36,048 nucleotides of DNA from Bacteroidota bacterium. GTDB taxonomy: Bacteria > Bacteroidota > Bacteroidia > Bacteroidales > VadinHA17. Location: NCBI GenBank assembly GCA_030596025.1, contig JAUVKW010000010.1, positions 1 to 36,048 of the forward strand, given 5' to 3'. Below are positions 1-7,368 of the stretch, one piece after another; the first letter of the stretch is position 1; each line of letters starts with the position of its first letter. The notes beneath the pieces are model-generated. The model had not been told where the DNA came from, did no database searches, and was given only the letters and a program-made list of their open reading frames with translations. Both the position numbers and the translations under genes were made by a program.

Positions 1-2
1 GT

Positions 3-257
3 GATCTTTCTGACCTGGCAGCAGAAAAATATGATATTCTTGTATTTTACAGTCCTACCGGTATTAAATCTCTTGTTCATAATTTTCCGGATTGGAAACA
101 GGAAGAAACCAAGATTGCTTCTTTTGGACCAACAACCGCCAAGGCAGTTAAGGGTGCTGGCTTGAGGCTGGATATTGCTGCCCCAAACTCCAAGGCTCCC
201 TCTATGACTATGGCTCTAGAGCATTTTATTATAGAATACAACAAAAACAACAGGTAG
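3..257 (+). CDS. hemD: Uroporphyrinogen-III synthase, C-terminal fragment
   Basis: The frame is open from the left edge and gives 84 codons before TAG at 255-257; the start lies outside the window. HemD cyclises hydroxymethylbilane to uroporphyrinogen III in tetrapyrrole synthesis. The visible part carries the typical second-half motifs: a FYSPTG-like strand (about codons 16-21), ASFGPTTAKAV (around the middle) and a C-terminal APSMTMALEHFI segment, which is characteristic of Bacteroidota HemD. The rnpA frame begins 15 bases later on the same strand, so the two are probably co-transcribed. The assignment rests on motif recognition of a fragment only. Confidence 0.85.
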   Translation, partial: DLSDLAAEKYDILVFYSPTGIKSLVHNFPDWKQEETKIASFGPTTAKAVKGAGLRLDIAAPNSKAPSMTMALEHFIIEYNKNNR

Positions 258-272
258 ATATCCTGGTGAGTT

Positions 273-716
273 TTGTTGTTTGTTAAATATGGTTCCAAAA
301 ACCTTATTTTACATTATTTTATTCTTCCTCCGGTGATAAAAAATTCTTTTAAAAAACAGGAGCGGCTTACAGGCAATAAAAATTTTGAAAAGCTTTTGTC
401 CGAAGGACAACGCGTTTACCTGTTCCCTTTTACAATTTATTGGACACATTTTCCTGATAAAAAGCCTCCTGTTAGAATTGCTATAAGTATTCCAAAAAGA
501 AAGTTCAAAAGAGCGCCGGCAAGAAACTTATTAAAAAGGAGGGTGCGGGAATCATATCGTGCAAATAAGCATGAACTAAATACTTTACTTGAAGACCGGA
601 ATTTACAGCTCCATATATTGCTTGTTTATGTATCTGATGAAATTATTGAAGTCGAAATAATTAACCGGAAAATTATTGAAGTACTGAATCATTTGACAAA
701 AACTTTTTCAAAATAA
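273..716 (+). CDS. rnpA: Ribonuclease P protein component
   Basis: This is the small basic protein that binds RNase P RNA for tRNA 5'-end maturation. The body of the protein has the family layout: an [18 protein letters not shown]-terminal segment, then [29 protein letters not shown], the RNR-like arginine/lysine-rich signature ([11 protein letters not shown]). There is no in-frame ATG. The frame opens with TTG at 273 or 276 (after a weak GGTGAG) or GTG at 333; the GTG start would give about 127 residues, closer to family length, so the first 20 residues listed here may not be real. The stop overlaps the yidD start by one base, which suggests translational coupling. Confidence 0.9.
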   Translation: MLFVKYGSKNLILHYFILPPVIKNSFKKQERLTGNKNFEKLLSEGQRVYLFPFTIYWTHFPDKKPPVRIAISIPKRKFKRAPARNLLKRRVRESYRANKHELNTLLEDRNLQLHILLVYVSDEIIEVEIINRKIIEVLNHLTKTFSK

Positions 717-937
717 TGAAAAAGCTTCTAAATTATATATTTATTGGCCTGGTACGCTTTTATCAGCTATCTATATCTCCCCTCTTACCCTCCTCGTGCA
801 GATATACACCAACATGTTCTAATTACAGCCTTGAAGCCCTCAAAAAACATGGCCCATTTAGGGGAGGGTGGCTTTCTATAAAACGTTTTCTTTCCTGCAA
901 TCCATGGGGTGGTCATGGTCACGATCCTGTTCCATAA
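716..937 (+). CDS. yidD: Membrane protein insertion efficiency factor YidD
   Basis: A 73-residue protein with the complete YidD signature: an amphipathic N-terminus ([16 protein letters not shown]), then [36 protein letters not shown] and GGHGHDPVP. The conserved cysteines of the CRxxPTCS and RxxxCNPW motifs are all present. YidD is a peripheral inner-membrane protein thought to assist YidC-dependent insertion. The order rnpA-yidD is a very widespread arrangement. Its ATG overlaps the rnpA stop codon by one base. Confidence 0.95.
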   Translation: MKKLLNYIFIGLVRFYQLSISPLLPSSCRYTPTCSNYSLEALKKHGPFRGGWLSIKRFLSCNPWGGHGHDPVP

Positions 938-1043
938 ATTGCTTGTTAAAAATTGTTAATCTCTTTTAATATTCATTTATTCCGGATAAAAATTCCTATT
1001 TTGCCGCCTTCACAAAAGTTCTCAAATATTAAATTCAAATAAA

Positions 1044-2741
1044 ATGACTCTGTTTTCTAAATCCTCAATTAAAATTACAGCATTAGGCATAATGCTTATT
1101 ATCATTTCGGTCGGACTTCTTTCTTTCAGTGAAAGTCGTGATTTTAAACTGGTAAAAAATTTAGAGGTTTTTTCAAATCTCTTCAGGGAGCTGAATTATT
1201 ATTATGTAGATAGCCCGGATCCTGAAAAACTTATTCAGACAGGGATAAATGCCATGCTCAAAACCCTTGATCCCTATACTGTATACATATCTGAAGAGGA
1301 TCTGGATGATTTCAAGTTTACTACAACCGGACATTACGGGGGTGTTGGTTCCCTTATTAGAAAAACGAAGGATTATGTATTAATCACTGATGTTTATAAG
1401 GGTTTTCCTGCTGACATCTCGGGATTGAAAAGCGGAGATTTAATTATGTCTGTGGATGGAATTTCAATAAAGGGTAAAAGCAGCTCAGAAGTTAGTGGAC
1501 TGCTGAAGGGTCTTCCAGGATCAATTGTTGAAATAAGTGTTAGTCGTTACGGAAGTGAAGAACCTGTCTCGTTTACACTTGAACGAAAAGAAATTAATAT
1601 TCCCAATGTTCCTTATTATGGATTGGTCGGTGAGGGAGTTGGCTATATAAGATTGTCAAATTTCAGAACCGGTTCAGGCAAAGAGGTTCGTAAGGCATTA
1701 AGTGACTTGAAAAATAATTATGGGGCAGAGGCGATAATTCTTGACCTCAGGGGAAATCCGGGAGGTTTATTAATAGAGGCGGTTGGAGTGTCAAACCTGT
1801 TTGTACCACGAGGGGAGGAAATTGTAAGCACCAGGGGTAAAATTGAAGAGTATTATCATAACTATCAGGCTCCAAATCAACCTGTAGCTGAAAAAATACC
1901 TCTTGCTGTTTTAGTTGACCGGGGTTCTGCTTCGGCTGCAGAGATTGTTGCAGGATCATTGCAGGATTTGGATAGGGGAATAATTGTTGGTGGAAGAACT
2001 TATGGGAAAGGGCTGGTTCAAACCACCCGTCCACTTGGATATAATAACCAGCTAAAAGTGACAACTGCAAAATATTATATCCCCAGTGGAAGATGCATTC
2101 AGGCGGTAGATTATTCAAATAGAAATGAAGATGGAAGTGTCGGACATATTCCCGATTCTTTAATATCTGAGTTTAAAACCCGAAACGGCAGGATTGTTTA
2201 TGATGGAGGGGGAATATTGCCAGATGTTGAGGTTGTGCCTAAAGATGCCGGACTGATTACAATTAATCTTTATGCCCAGGATGTATTTTTTGATTATTCC
2301 ACAAAATTTGCATCAGAAAATCCTGAAATTCTTCCAGCTTCAGACTTTGAATTTAGCGAAAAGGACTTCCTCGCCTTTTGTGATTTTGTTGTTGAAAAAG
2401 ATTTTCATTATGAAATTCGAAGCAATGCTGCTTATGAGTCATTAATTAAAGCGGCCAAGAAAGATAACTTATATGAGAATAATCAAGAAGCTTTTCTTCA
2501 TCTAAAAACCTTGCTTAAACATGATCTTAGCGCGTGTCTTCAGAGCCACAAAGAAGAAATTATTCAATTCCTTACAAGTGAAATAGCCGGAAGGTATTAT
2601 TATCAGGCGGGTGGTATTGAAAGCTCTTTGAAGTGGGATGATGACATAGAAGCTGCTAAAAATGTCTTATTAAATAAGGATAAATATCTTTCTATCCTCA
2701 ATCCTGAACATGCCGATAAGGTACTTGCAAGATCGAATTAG
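1044..2741 (+). CDS. S41 family C-terminal processing peptidase
   Basis: A 565-residue secreted or membrane-anchored protease of the CtpA/Prc type. Residues 10-28 form a hydrophobic signal or anchor segment. A PDZ domain spans about 95-180 (HYGGVGSLI, then GLKSGDLIMSVDG). The S41 core follows: GVGYIRLSNF at about 198-207, AIILDLRGNPGGLL at 230-243, the nucleophile segment GSASAAEI with Ser297, and YGKGLVQ with Lys322 as general base, giving an intact Ser-Lys dyad. About 200 residues after the core are family-specific and of unknown role. Such enzymes trim periplasmic proteins at their C-termini; the substrate here cannot be told. About 106 bases separate it from yidD, so it may have its own promoter, although I see no convincing one. 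Confidence 0.9.
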   Translation: MTLFSKSSIKITALGIMLIIISVGLLSFSESRDFKLVKNLEVFSNLFRELNYYYVDSPDPEKLIQTGINAMLKTLDPYTVYISEEDLDDFKFTTTGHYGGVGSLIRKTKDYVLITDVYKGFPADISGLKSGDLIMSVDGISIKGKSSSEVSGLLKGLPGSIVEISVSRYGSEEPVSFTLERKEINIPNVPYYGLVGEGVGYIRLSNFRTGSGKEVRKALSDLKNNYGAEAIILDLRGNPGGLLIEAVGVSNLFVPRGEEIVSTRGKIEEYYHNYQAPNQPVAEKIPLAVLVDRGSASAAEIVAGSLQDLDRGIIVGGRTYGKGLVQTTRPLGYNNQLKVTTAKYYIPSGRCIQAVDYSNRNEDGSVGHIPDSLISEFKTRNGRIVYDGGGILPDVEVVPKDAGLITINLYAQDVFFDYSTKFASENPEILPASDFEFSEKDFLAFCDFVVEKDFHYEIRSNAAYESLIKAAKKDNLYENNQEAFLHLKTLLKHDLSACLQSHKEEIIQFLTSEIAGRYYYQAGGIESSLKWDDDIEAAKNVLLNKDKYLSILNPEHADKVLARSN

Positions 2742-2762
2742 GTTGCTGTTATGCTTTTTCAT

Positions 2763-2920
2763 GCGGTCCGGGAAATCTTATTCAACTATTAAATCAGACG
2801 CTGCGGACCTCCTTTGTGTTATGTATTGTACCAGGGGCGCTGCCCCTGGCTAATATATTTCGCACCGCTGGTGCTAAAGATAAAAAGGATTGTCAGCCTA
2901 CTTCTCAGTAGACAGGCAGG
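2763..2920. repeat. Hairpin-rich dispersed repeat, copy 1
   Basis: This fills most of the gap between the convergent S41 protease and moaD genes. In order: GGTCCG (2765-2770) pairs with CGGACC (2804-2809); CCAGGGGC (2831-2838) pairs with GCCCCTGG (2842-2849) around a GCT loop; GCACC (2862-2866) pairs with GGTGC (2870-2874) around another GCT loop; CTACT/AGTAG (2898-2911) forms a fourth, weaker hairpin. Positions 2763-2849 match 10604-10690 without gaps at about 74 of 87 positions by hand. It resembles REP-type non-autonomous elements; no transposase is present in the window. Confidence 0.75.
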
Positions 2921-2996
2921 GAACTCCGATTAATGATTTGTGATATGTATGAAAATCTGAAATCTAAAATCGTTAATCGGTGTTCGATATTCAAAA

Positions 2997-3230
2997 CTAC
3001 CCTCCGGCAAATGGAGGAATTAACGCAATTTCATCTCCTTCTTTGAAGATCTGTTTTTCATTTACAGCCTGTTGATTTACATATACCTGAAATTGATATT
3101 GCTTAAGCTCCGGGTATTGATCGAATAGTTTGTGCTTCAGTTCTTTAATAGAAAATATATCTGTGTATTCAAGCTCCCGGGATTTTGCCAGAGTTGAAAG
3201 AATGCCAAATAACAATATTTTTATTTTCAT
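2997..3230 (-). CDS. moaD: MoaD/ThiS family sulfur carrier protein
   Basis: A 77-residue ubiquitin-like protein ending in the diagnostic Gly-Gly (IPPFAGG), which is adenylated and thiocarboxylated before sulfur transfer to the molybdopterin precursor. The N-terminal MKIKILLFGILSTLAKS and the central KHKLFDQYPELK helix fit MoaD better than ThiS, and the PPFAGG tail is typical of MoaD. It stands alone: no moaE, moaA or other cofactor gene is adjacent, and both sides are repeats or unrelated genes. ThiS or another sulfur carrier is a less likely alternative. Confidence 0.8.
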   Translation of the reverse strand: MKIKILLFGILSTLAKSRELEYTDIFSIKELKHKLFDQYPELKQYQFQVYVNQQAVNEKQIFKEGDEIALIPPFAGG

Positions 3231-3267
3231 GCGTTCATAATGCTTTAAATTTTAAGCAATTAACCCT

Positions 3268-3305
3268 AAAAAACCCTGTCAGGACTTCGACCCTGACAAG
3301 TTTTT
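3268..3305 (-). terminator. Bidirectional terminator-like hairpin after polA
   Basis: Read on the minus strand, the arms CTTGTCAGG and CCTGACAGG (8 of 9 pairs, positions 3300-3292 and 3283-3275) enclose GTCGAAGT and are followed by GG and six Ts. A T-run (3301-3305) also follows on the plus strand, so it could act in both directions. It lies about 60 bases past the polA stop. The TTGTCAGG...CCTGACAA core is a palindrome I associate with intergenic regions of this phylum, so it may double as a repeat element. Confidence 0.6.
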
Positions 3306-3314
3306 CCTATTTTT

Positions 3315-3344
3315 CCCTGAGCCCCGTGCCCTGCGCCCTGTGCC
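3315..3344. repeat. Tandem degenerate 7-bp repeat, four units
   Basis: The units CCCTGAG, CCCCGTG, CCCTGCG and CCCTGTG follow one another, then CC. It is much more GC-rich than its surroundings and lies between the polA stop and the terminator-like hairpin. No coding reading is convincing. Confidence 0.7.
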
Positions 3345-3361
3345 TTTATGAATTCTGCGTA

Positions 3362-6163
3362 TCAATGCGCTTCCAGCCAATTGCGTCCCAGGCCAAATTC
3401 AGTTTTTAATGAAACCTTTAGAGAAACTACATTTTCCATAATTGGAATTATGGTTTTTGTCAGTAATTCGATTTCTGGCTCATAAACATCAAAAACCAGT
3501 TCGTCATGCACCTGTAGAATCATTTTTGAGCGCATTTGGGCCTTTTTTATGGCACGATCCACATCAATCATCGCAAGCTTAATAATATCGGCAGCGGAGC
3601 CCTGAATAGGTGCGTTTATTGCATTTCTTTCAGCCATTCCTCTAATCATAGCATTCCTTGATGTAATATCATTTAAGATCCTTCGCCTACCCATTATTGT
3701 TTCAACATATCCAGTGTCTCTCGCCTTATTAATGCTCTCATCCATATAGGCCTTAATCCGGGGATAAGATTGAAAGTATCCCTCTATCAACAGGGCTGCA
3801 TCTTGCCTGGGAATATTAAGTCTTTGAGAGAGACCAAAGGCAGAAATCCCATAGATAATCCCGAAATTTGCTGTTTTGGCGCGACTTCTCATTTCCCGGG
3901 TAACTTCTTCCAGCTTTACCTGGTAAATCAGGGCCGCAGTAGCTGTATGAATATCCTCACCCTTTTTAAACGCTTCGATCATAGCCTCATCTTCACTCAT
4001 GTGTGCCATTAATCGCAATTCTATCTGGGAATAGTCTGCTGATAATAGTCGGTAATCAGAGCCGGTTGGGATAAAGGCTTTTCTTATTTCTCTTCCTTTT
4101 TCTTCACGTATTGGTATGTTCTGAAGATTTGGATTTGTGGAACTCAATCTGCCTGTAGCTGCAATTGCCTGATTGAAGGAGGTGTGGATTTTTCCAGTCT
4201 TCGGGTAAATTAATTTTGGCAAAGATTCCACATAGGTGCTCAACAATTTTTTCAATGAGCGGTACTCTAACACTTTGGGAATTATTTCGTGCTTGTCTTT
4301 TAATTTAACCAGCACATTCTCACTTGTTGAATATTGTTTGCTTTTTGTTTTTCTTGCTCCCCCGGAGATCATGAGTTTATCAAAAAGTATCTCTCCAAGT
4401 TGTTTGGGAGATGAAATGTTGAATTCCTGTCCGGCCAGATTTATTATTTCTTCTTCCAGGGCTAAAAGCTCTTTCCTGAGAATTTTTGCAAATGCATCCA
4501 GGGCTTCGACATCCAGCTTTACTCCCTCCCTTTCCATTGAGCACAACACAGGAATCAGGGGCATTTCAATTTTATCTGCCAGGGAAAGCAGTGTTTTTTC
4601 TGAAAGTTCTTTGTACAGAATTTTTTTAAGCTGAAAACTTATATCTGCATCTTCGGCAGCGTATTCTTTAATTTCCTCAAGAGGAACGTTTTGCATACTT
4701 TTCTGTGTAGGACCCCTTTTCCCGATTAGCTGTTCAATTTCTATGGGAGCATAGTTCAAATACCTGCCTGCCAAAAAATTAAGATTGTGCTTTTGATCCG
4801 GCTCAATTAAGTAATGGGCAATCATAGTATCAAACAAGGGGCCCTTTACATTTATATCATAATTCTTTAAAATATGAATGTCGAATTTTATATTCTGACC
4901 TATTTTGGTAATTTTCATGTCTAAAAGCAAGCCCGAAAATTCTTCTAATATTTTTCTTGTTTCAGATTTGCTTTCAGGAAAAGGCACATACCAGCCATTA
5001 TGTTCTTTATAGGAAAAAGCAATACCAACCAGTTCTGAATTCAGTACATCCAGTCCTGTGGTTTCTGTATCAAAACAAAATTCGCTTTTACTTGCAAGTT
5101 CACTGATCAGCTCCTTCCTTATATATGGAGTATCAGCCAAAACATAGTTGTGTTTAGTATTATGAATAGTATTAAGATCCGAAATTGTTTCTTTTGTCCC
5201 CGGACTGGTATCAAAATCGTCAAATAAGCTTGCCTGAATATGTGTTTTCACTACGGGGCCTTTACCTTCCCGTCCCAAAATCCTTGCTGAAATGGCTTTG
5301 AATTCAAGCTCCAGAAATAAGCTGCTTAAAGAATCTATGTTTGGAGCTTTTCTTTCAAGATCTTTTGCAACAAATGGTGTAGATACATTTTGATCAATAG
5401 TAACAAGCTTTTTTGAAAGTTTTATCTGATCAATATTGTTTTCAATATTTTCTCGCTGTTTGCCCTTGAGCAAGGAAACATTATCAAACAAGTTCTCAAT
5501 GGAGCCAAATTCAGAAATTAGTTTTTTTGATGTTTTCTCGCCTATTCCGGGAGCTCCCGGAACATTGTCAGCAGCATCCCCCCATAAAGCTAACACATCA
5601 ATAACCTGTAATGGGTCCTGTACCAGAAACTTTTCTTTTACTTCTTTTACCGACCATAATTCTGGTCCTGAGCCCCCTCTTCCCGGTTTTAACATATGAA
5701 TTTTTTCAGATACCAGCTGTGTAAAATCTTTGTCGGGAGTAACCATAAATACTTCAAACCCTTTTTTCTCGGCTTTTTTTGCCAGGGTCCCAATAACATC
5801 ATCGGCTTCATATCCTTTAACCTCTATGACGGGAATATTAAACCCACGGATAATATCCTTGATATAGGGAACAGATTTAATGATATCTTCCGGGGTGGCG
5901 TCCCTGTTTGCCTTATATTCGGAATACATTTCATGCCGAAAGTTTGGTCCGGGCGGGTCAAAAACAACTGCAATGTGACTTGGGTTTTTTGTCTGAATTA
6001 TTTCATCAAGAGAGTTGGTAAATCCAAAAATTGCAGAGGTATTAAGTCCCTTTGAGTTGAATCGGGGATTCCGGATAAATGCAAAATAAGCCCGGAATAT
6101 TAGTGCGTACGCATCTAAAATATACAAACTTTTTTCAGCCTGATCTGAAGTTGAACTATTCAT
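3362..6163 (-). CDS. polA: DNA polymerase I
   Basis: A 933-residue, full-length three-domain repair and lagging-strand polymerase. The 5'-3' exonuclease domain covers about residues 12-290 (YILDAYALIFRAYFAF; acidic cluster EADD at 119-122; GDAADNVPGAPGIGEKTA-like helix-hairpin-helix near 195-212). The 3'-5' exonuclease is apparently active: FDTETTGLD has Asp365 and Glu367, and YAAEDAD supplies the later acidic motif. The polymerase has motif A (SADYSQIELR), motif B (RSRAKTANFGIIYGIS) and motif C (QVHDELVFD, Asp887-Glu888). queD ends only five bases upstream, so the two are likely co-transcribed. A hairpin with a T-run follows the gene. Confidence 0.97.
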   Translation of the reverse strand: MNSSTSDQAEKSLYILDAYALIFRAYFAFIRNPRFNSKGLNTSAIFGFTNSLDEIIQTKNPSHIAVVFDPPGPNFRHEMYSEYKANRDATPEDIIKSVPYIKDIIRGFNIPVIEVKGYEADDVIGTLAKKAEKKGFEVFMVTPDKDFTQLVSEKIHMLKPGRGGSGPELWSVKEVKEKFLVQDPLQVIDVLALWGDAADNVPGAPGIGEKTSKKLISEFGSIENLFDNVSLLKGKQRENIENNIDQIKLSKKLVTIDQNVSTPFVAKDLERKAPNIDSLSSLFLELEFKAISARILGREGKGPVVKTHIQASLFDDFDTSPGTKETISDLNTIHNTKHNYVLADTPYIRKELISELASKSEFCFDTETTGLDVLNSELVGIAFSYKEHNGWYVPFPESKSETRKILEEFSGLLLDMKITKIGQNIKFDIHILKNYDINVKGPLFDTMIAHYLIEPDQKHNLNFLAGRYLNYAPIEIEQLIGKRGPTQKSMQNVPLEEIKEYAAEDADISFQLKKILYKELSEKTLLSLADKIEMPLIPVLCSMEREGVKLDVEALDAFAKILRKELLALEEEIINLAGQEFNISSPKQLGEILFDKLMISGGARKTKSKQYSTSENVLVKLKDKHEIIPKVLEYRSLKKLLSTYVESLPKLIYPKTGKIHTSFNQAIAATGRLSSTNPNLQNIPIREEKGREIRKAFIPTGSDYRLLSADYSQIELRLMAHMSEDEAMIEAFKKGEDIHTATAALIYQVKLEEVTREMRSRAKTANFGIIYGISAFGLSQRLNIPRQDAALLIEGYFQSYPRIKAYMDESINKARDTGYVETIMGRRRILNDITSRNAMIRGMAERNAINAPIQGSAADIIKLAMIDVDRAIKKAQMRSKMILQVHDELVFDVYEPEIELLTKTIIPIMENVVSLKVSLKTEFGLGRNWLEAH

Positions 6164-6168
6164 TGATT

Positions 6169-6618
6169 TTATTGTTTTTCGTTGTCAGAAGCAAACCAGT
6201 CGGCATAAGAATTTTCTGTTTCAAACAATCTTAAGTTATGCAGGGAAACATTTGCAGGGAGTTTGTCTGAGATAATTCCTGCAAAATGGGCAACCATATT
6301 TTCGCATGTAGGCTGATATTCACTTATTTCATATTTATCAAACATTTGATCAATATTTTGCATGAATTTGTGTGGGGCATTTTTACTTACAACTACAGAA
6401 TGATCAAAACGCGCAATGATATTTTCATTAACAATTCTTTTTAAATCACCAAAATCTATAACCATTCCATATTTCATGTTTTCTATATCTGATTCCGGAA
6501 TCCCGGAAACAGTTACCAGCAATTTGTAAGAATGTCCATGAATATTTTTACATGGGCCATTATAATTCCAAAGGGCATGGGCCATTTCAAAATTGAAAAT
6601 CTTCGTAACTCTTATCAT
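6169..6618 (-). CDS. queD: 6-carboxytetrahydropterin synthase / 6-pyruvoyl-tetrahydropterin synthase family
   Basis: A 149-residue T-fold enzyme. The zinc histidines His14, His27 and His29 are present (FEMAH; NIHGHSY), as are the presumed catalytic Cys23, the Asp72-His73 pair (RFDHSVV) and Glu106 in PTCEN. In bacteria this family converts dihydroneopterin triphosphate to 6-carboxytetrahydropterin for queuosine synthesis. No other queuosine gene is next to it, so QueD is inferred from the family; a pterin synthase in another pathway is possible. It precedes polA by five bases and is probably the first gene of that transcript. Confidence 0.85.
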   Translation of the reverse strand: MIRVTKIFNFEMAHALWNYNGPCKNIHGHSYKLLVTVSGIPESDIENMKYGMVIDFGDLKRIVNENIIARFDHSVVVSKNAPHKFMQNIDQMFDKYEISEYQPTCENMVAHFAGIISDKLPANVSLHNLRLFETENSYADWFASDNEKQ

Positions 6619-6651
6619 TTTATTTCATTTATTATTACACTATAAAGATAA

Positions 6652-6678
6652 GGTCTAAAGGTCAAAGGGTCTAAAGTC
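6652..6678. repeat. Short degenerate direct repeats (GTCTAAAG-like)
   Basis: Just upstream of queD the sequence reads GGTCTAAA, GGTCAAAG, GGTCTAAA, GTCGAAG, about four units of 7-9 bases. It is a low-complexity array separate from the 7-bp array at 3315. The rest of the 6619-6927 gap holds no gene that I can see. Confidence 0.5.
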
Positions 6679-6822
6679 GAAGTGTAAAATTATAAACAGG
6701 ATACTAAGGGCGTGATGTGGTAATATATTGGTGTTTTAAAACCCCTTACTCTATTCTCCTGTTGAAAATGGATGATGGTAGATAAGAAAGTGAACAAGAA
6801 GTTTTGGGTGCATAATTATAAA

Positions 6823-6881
6823 AAATCTGCGATTATCAGTGTAATCAGCGTGAAATAATCTCTCGCAGATAACACAGATTT
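6823..6881. repeat. Inverted-repeat element in queD/arsR gap
   Basis: Perfect 8-bp arms ATCTGCGA (6825-6832) and TCGCAGAT (6863-6870) are flanked by a further AAATCT/AGATTT pair (6823-6828 and 6876-6881). Between them is a degenerate tandem ATCAGTGTA/ATCAGCGTG. The composition ATCTGCG...ATCAGCGTG looks like a widely dispersed intergenic repeat of Bacteroidota, from memory only. There is one copy in this window. Confidence 0.6.
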
Positions 6882-6927
6882 ATGCATAAAACCCAGAATA
6901 TGGGATAATGCCCTGTTAAAATAGCGT

Positions 6928-7221
6928 CTATACACACCTGCTTACGCAATCAATAATACGCGTAAGATTATCGTGTTTCAAATAATAAAAAGTGTTTTTA
7001 CCTTTTCTTTGCGAAGCAAGAACTCCCTTGTCTTTCAATATACCTAAGTGGTGTGAAGTTGTAGATTGTTCAATGCTAAGGCGATTATGAATTTCGGTTA
7101 CTGTAAGTTTTTTTCCTTTATCCAGGTGATTTAATATGGCCAGTCGCATTGGATGTGCAATTGCCCTTAACATACTGGCTGCAGCCTCCAGTTGTTCAGA
7201 ATTTAAATCTTTTATTTTCAT
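6928..7221 (-). CDS. ArsR-family winged-helix transcriptional regulator
   Basis: A 97-residue metalloregulator-type repressor. Residues 14-34 (MLRAIAHPMRLAILNHLD) begin the fold; the helix-turn-helix is at about 41-64 (VTEIHNRLSIEQSTTSHHLGIL), followed by the wing (GVLASQRKGKNTFYYL). The ELCVCDL metal-binding motif of classical ArsR/SmtB proteins is absent. Two cysteines near the C-terminus (Cys92, Cys96) are the only obvious metal or thiol sensing candidates. A 28-bp dyad overlapping a likely -7 box sits 51-78 bases upstream of the start, which argues for autoregulation. The divergent prenyl synthase gene could share control. The ligand is unknown. Confidence 0.88.
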   Translation of the reverse strand: MKIKDLNSEQLEAAASMLRAIAHPMRLAILNHLDKGKKLTVTEIHNRLSIEQSTTSHHLGILKDKGVLASQRKGKNTFYYLKHDNLTRIIDCVSRCV

Positions 7222-7271
7222 TGTTGTAGTTTTTGCTTATTTAAATTGTTTTCGTAAATGTCAAAGTATTA

Positions 7272-7299
7272 ATATTTACATTTTTATAAATGCAAATAT
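7272..7299. promoter_or_regulatory. 28-bp dyad, probable ArsR operator
   Basis: ATATTTACATTT (7272-7283) and AAATGCAAATAT (7288-7299) pair at 11 of 12 positions around a 4-base spacer. It lies between the divergent arsR-type and polyprenyl synthase genes and overlaps the putative arsR -7 box. AT-rich dyads of this size are typical ArsR-family operators. The link to this regulator is inferred from position. Confidence 0.6.
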
Positions 7300-7300
7300 A
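7293..7300 (-). promoter_or_regulatory. Putative Bacteroidota -7 box of arsR-type gene
   Basis: The minus strand reads TATATTTG, matching TAnnTTTG. A TTTG at 7317-7320 (minus) could be the -33 element, but the 16-base spacing is shorter than usual. The box lies inside the operator-like dyad. Confidence 0.4.
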
Positions 7301-7343
7301 TAAATACCTGCAATCTCAAAAAAAAACAATTATCATATATTCT

Positions 7344-7351
7344 TATCTTTG
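7344..7351 (+). promoter_or_regulatory. Putative Bacteroidota -7 box of prenyl synthase gene
   Basis: TATCTTTG matches TAnnTTTG exactly and ends 17 bases before the ATG at 7369. No clear -33 TTTG is visible at the expected distance. Confidence 0.45.
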
Positions 7352-7368
7352 ACAAACAACAATGTGTT

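Noticed and set aside
2821-2874. Short peptide reading (TRGAAPG-like) of the dispersed repeat
   Set aside because: The palindrome gives such peptides in several frames; there is no start codon context, and the changes between copies keep pairing rather than codons.
3185-3409. 74-codon plus-strand frame across the moaD/polA gap
   Set aside because: It runs through a terminator-like palindrome and a tandem 7-bp array and ends inside polA antisense; no protein-like pattern.
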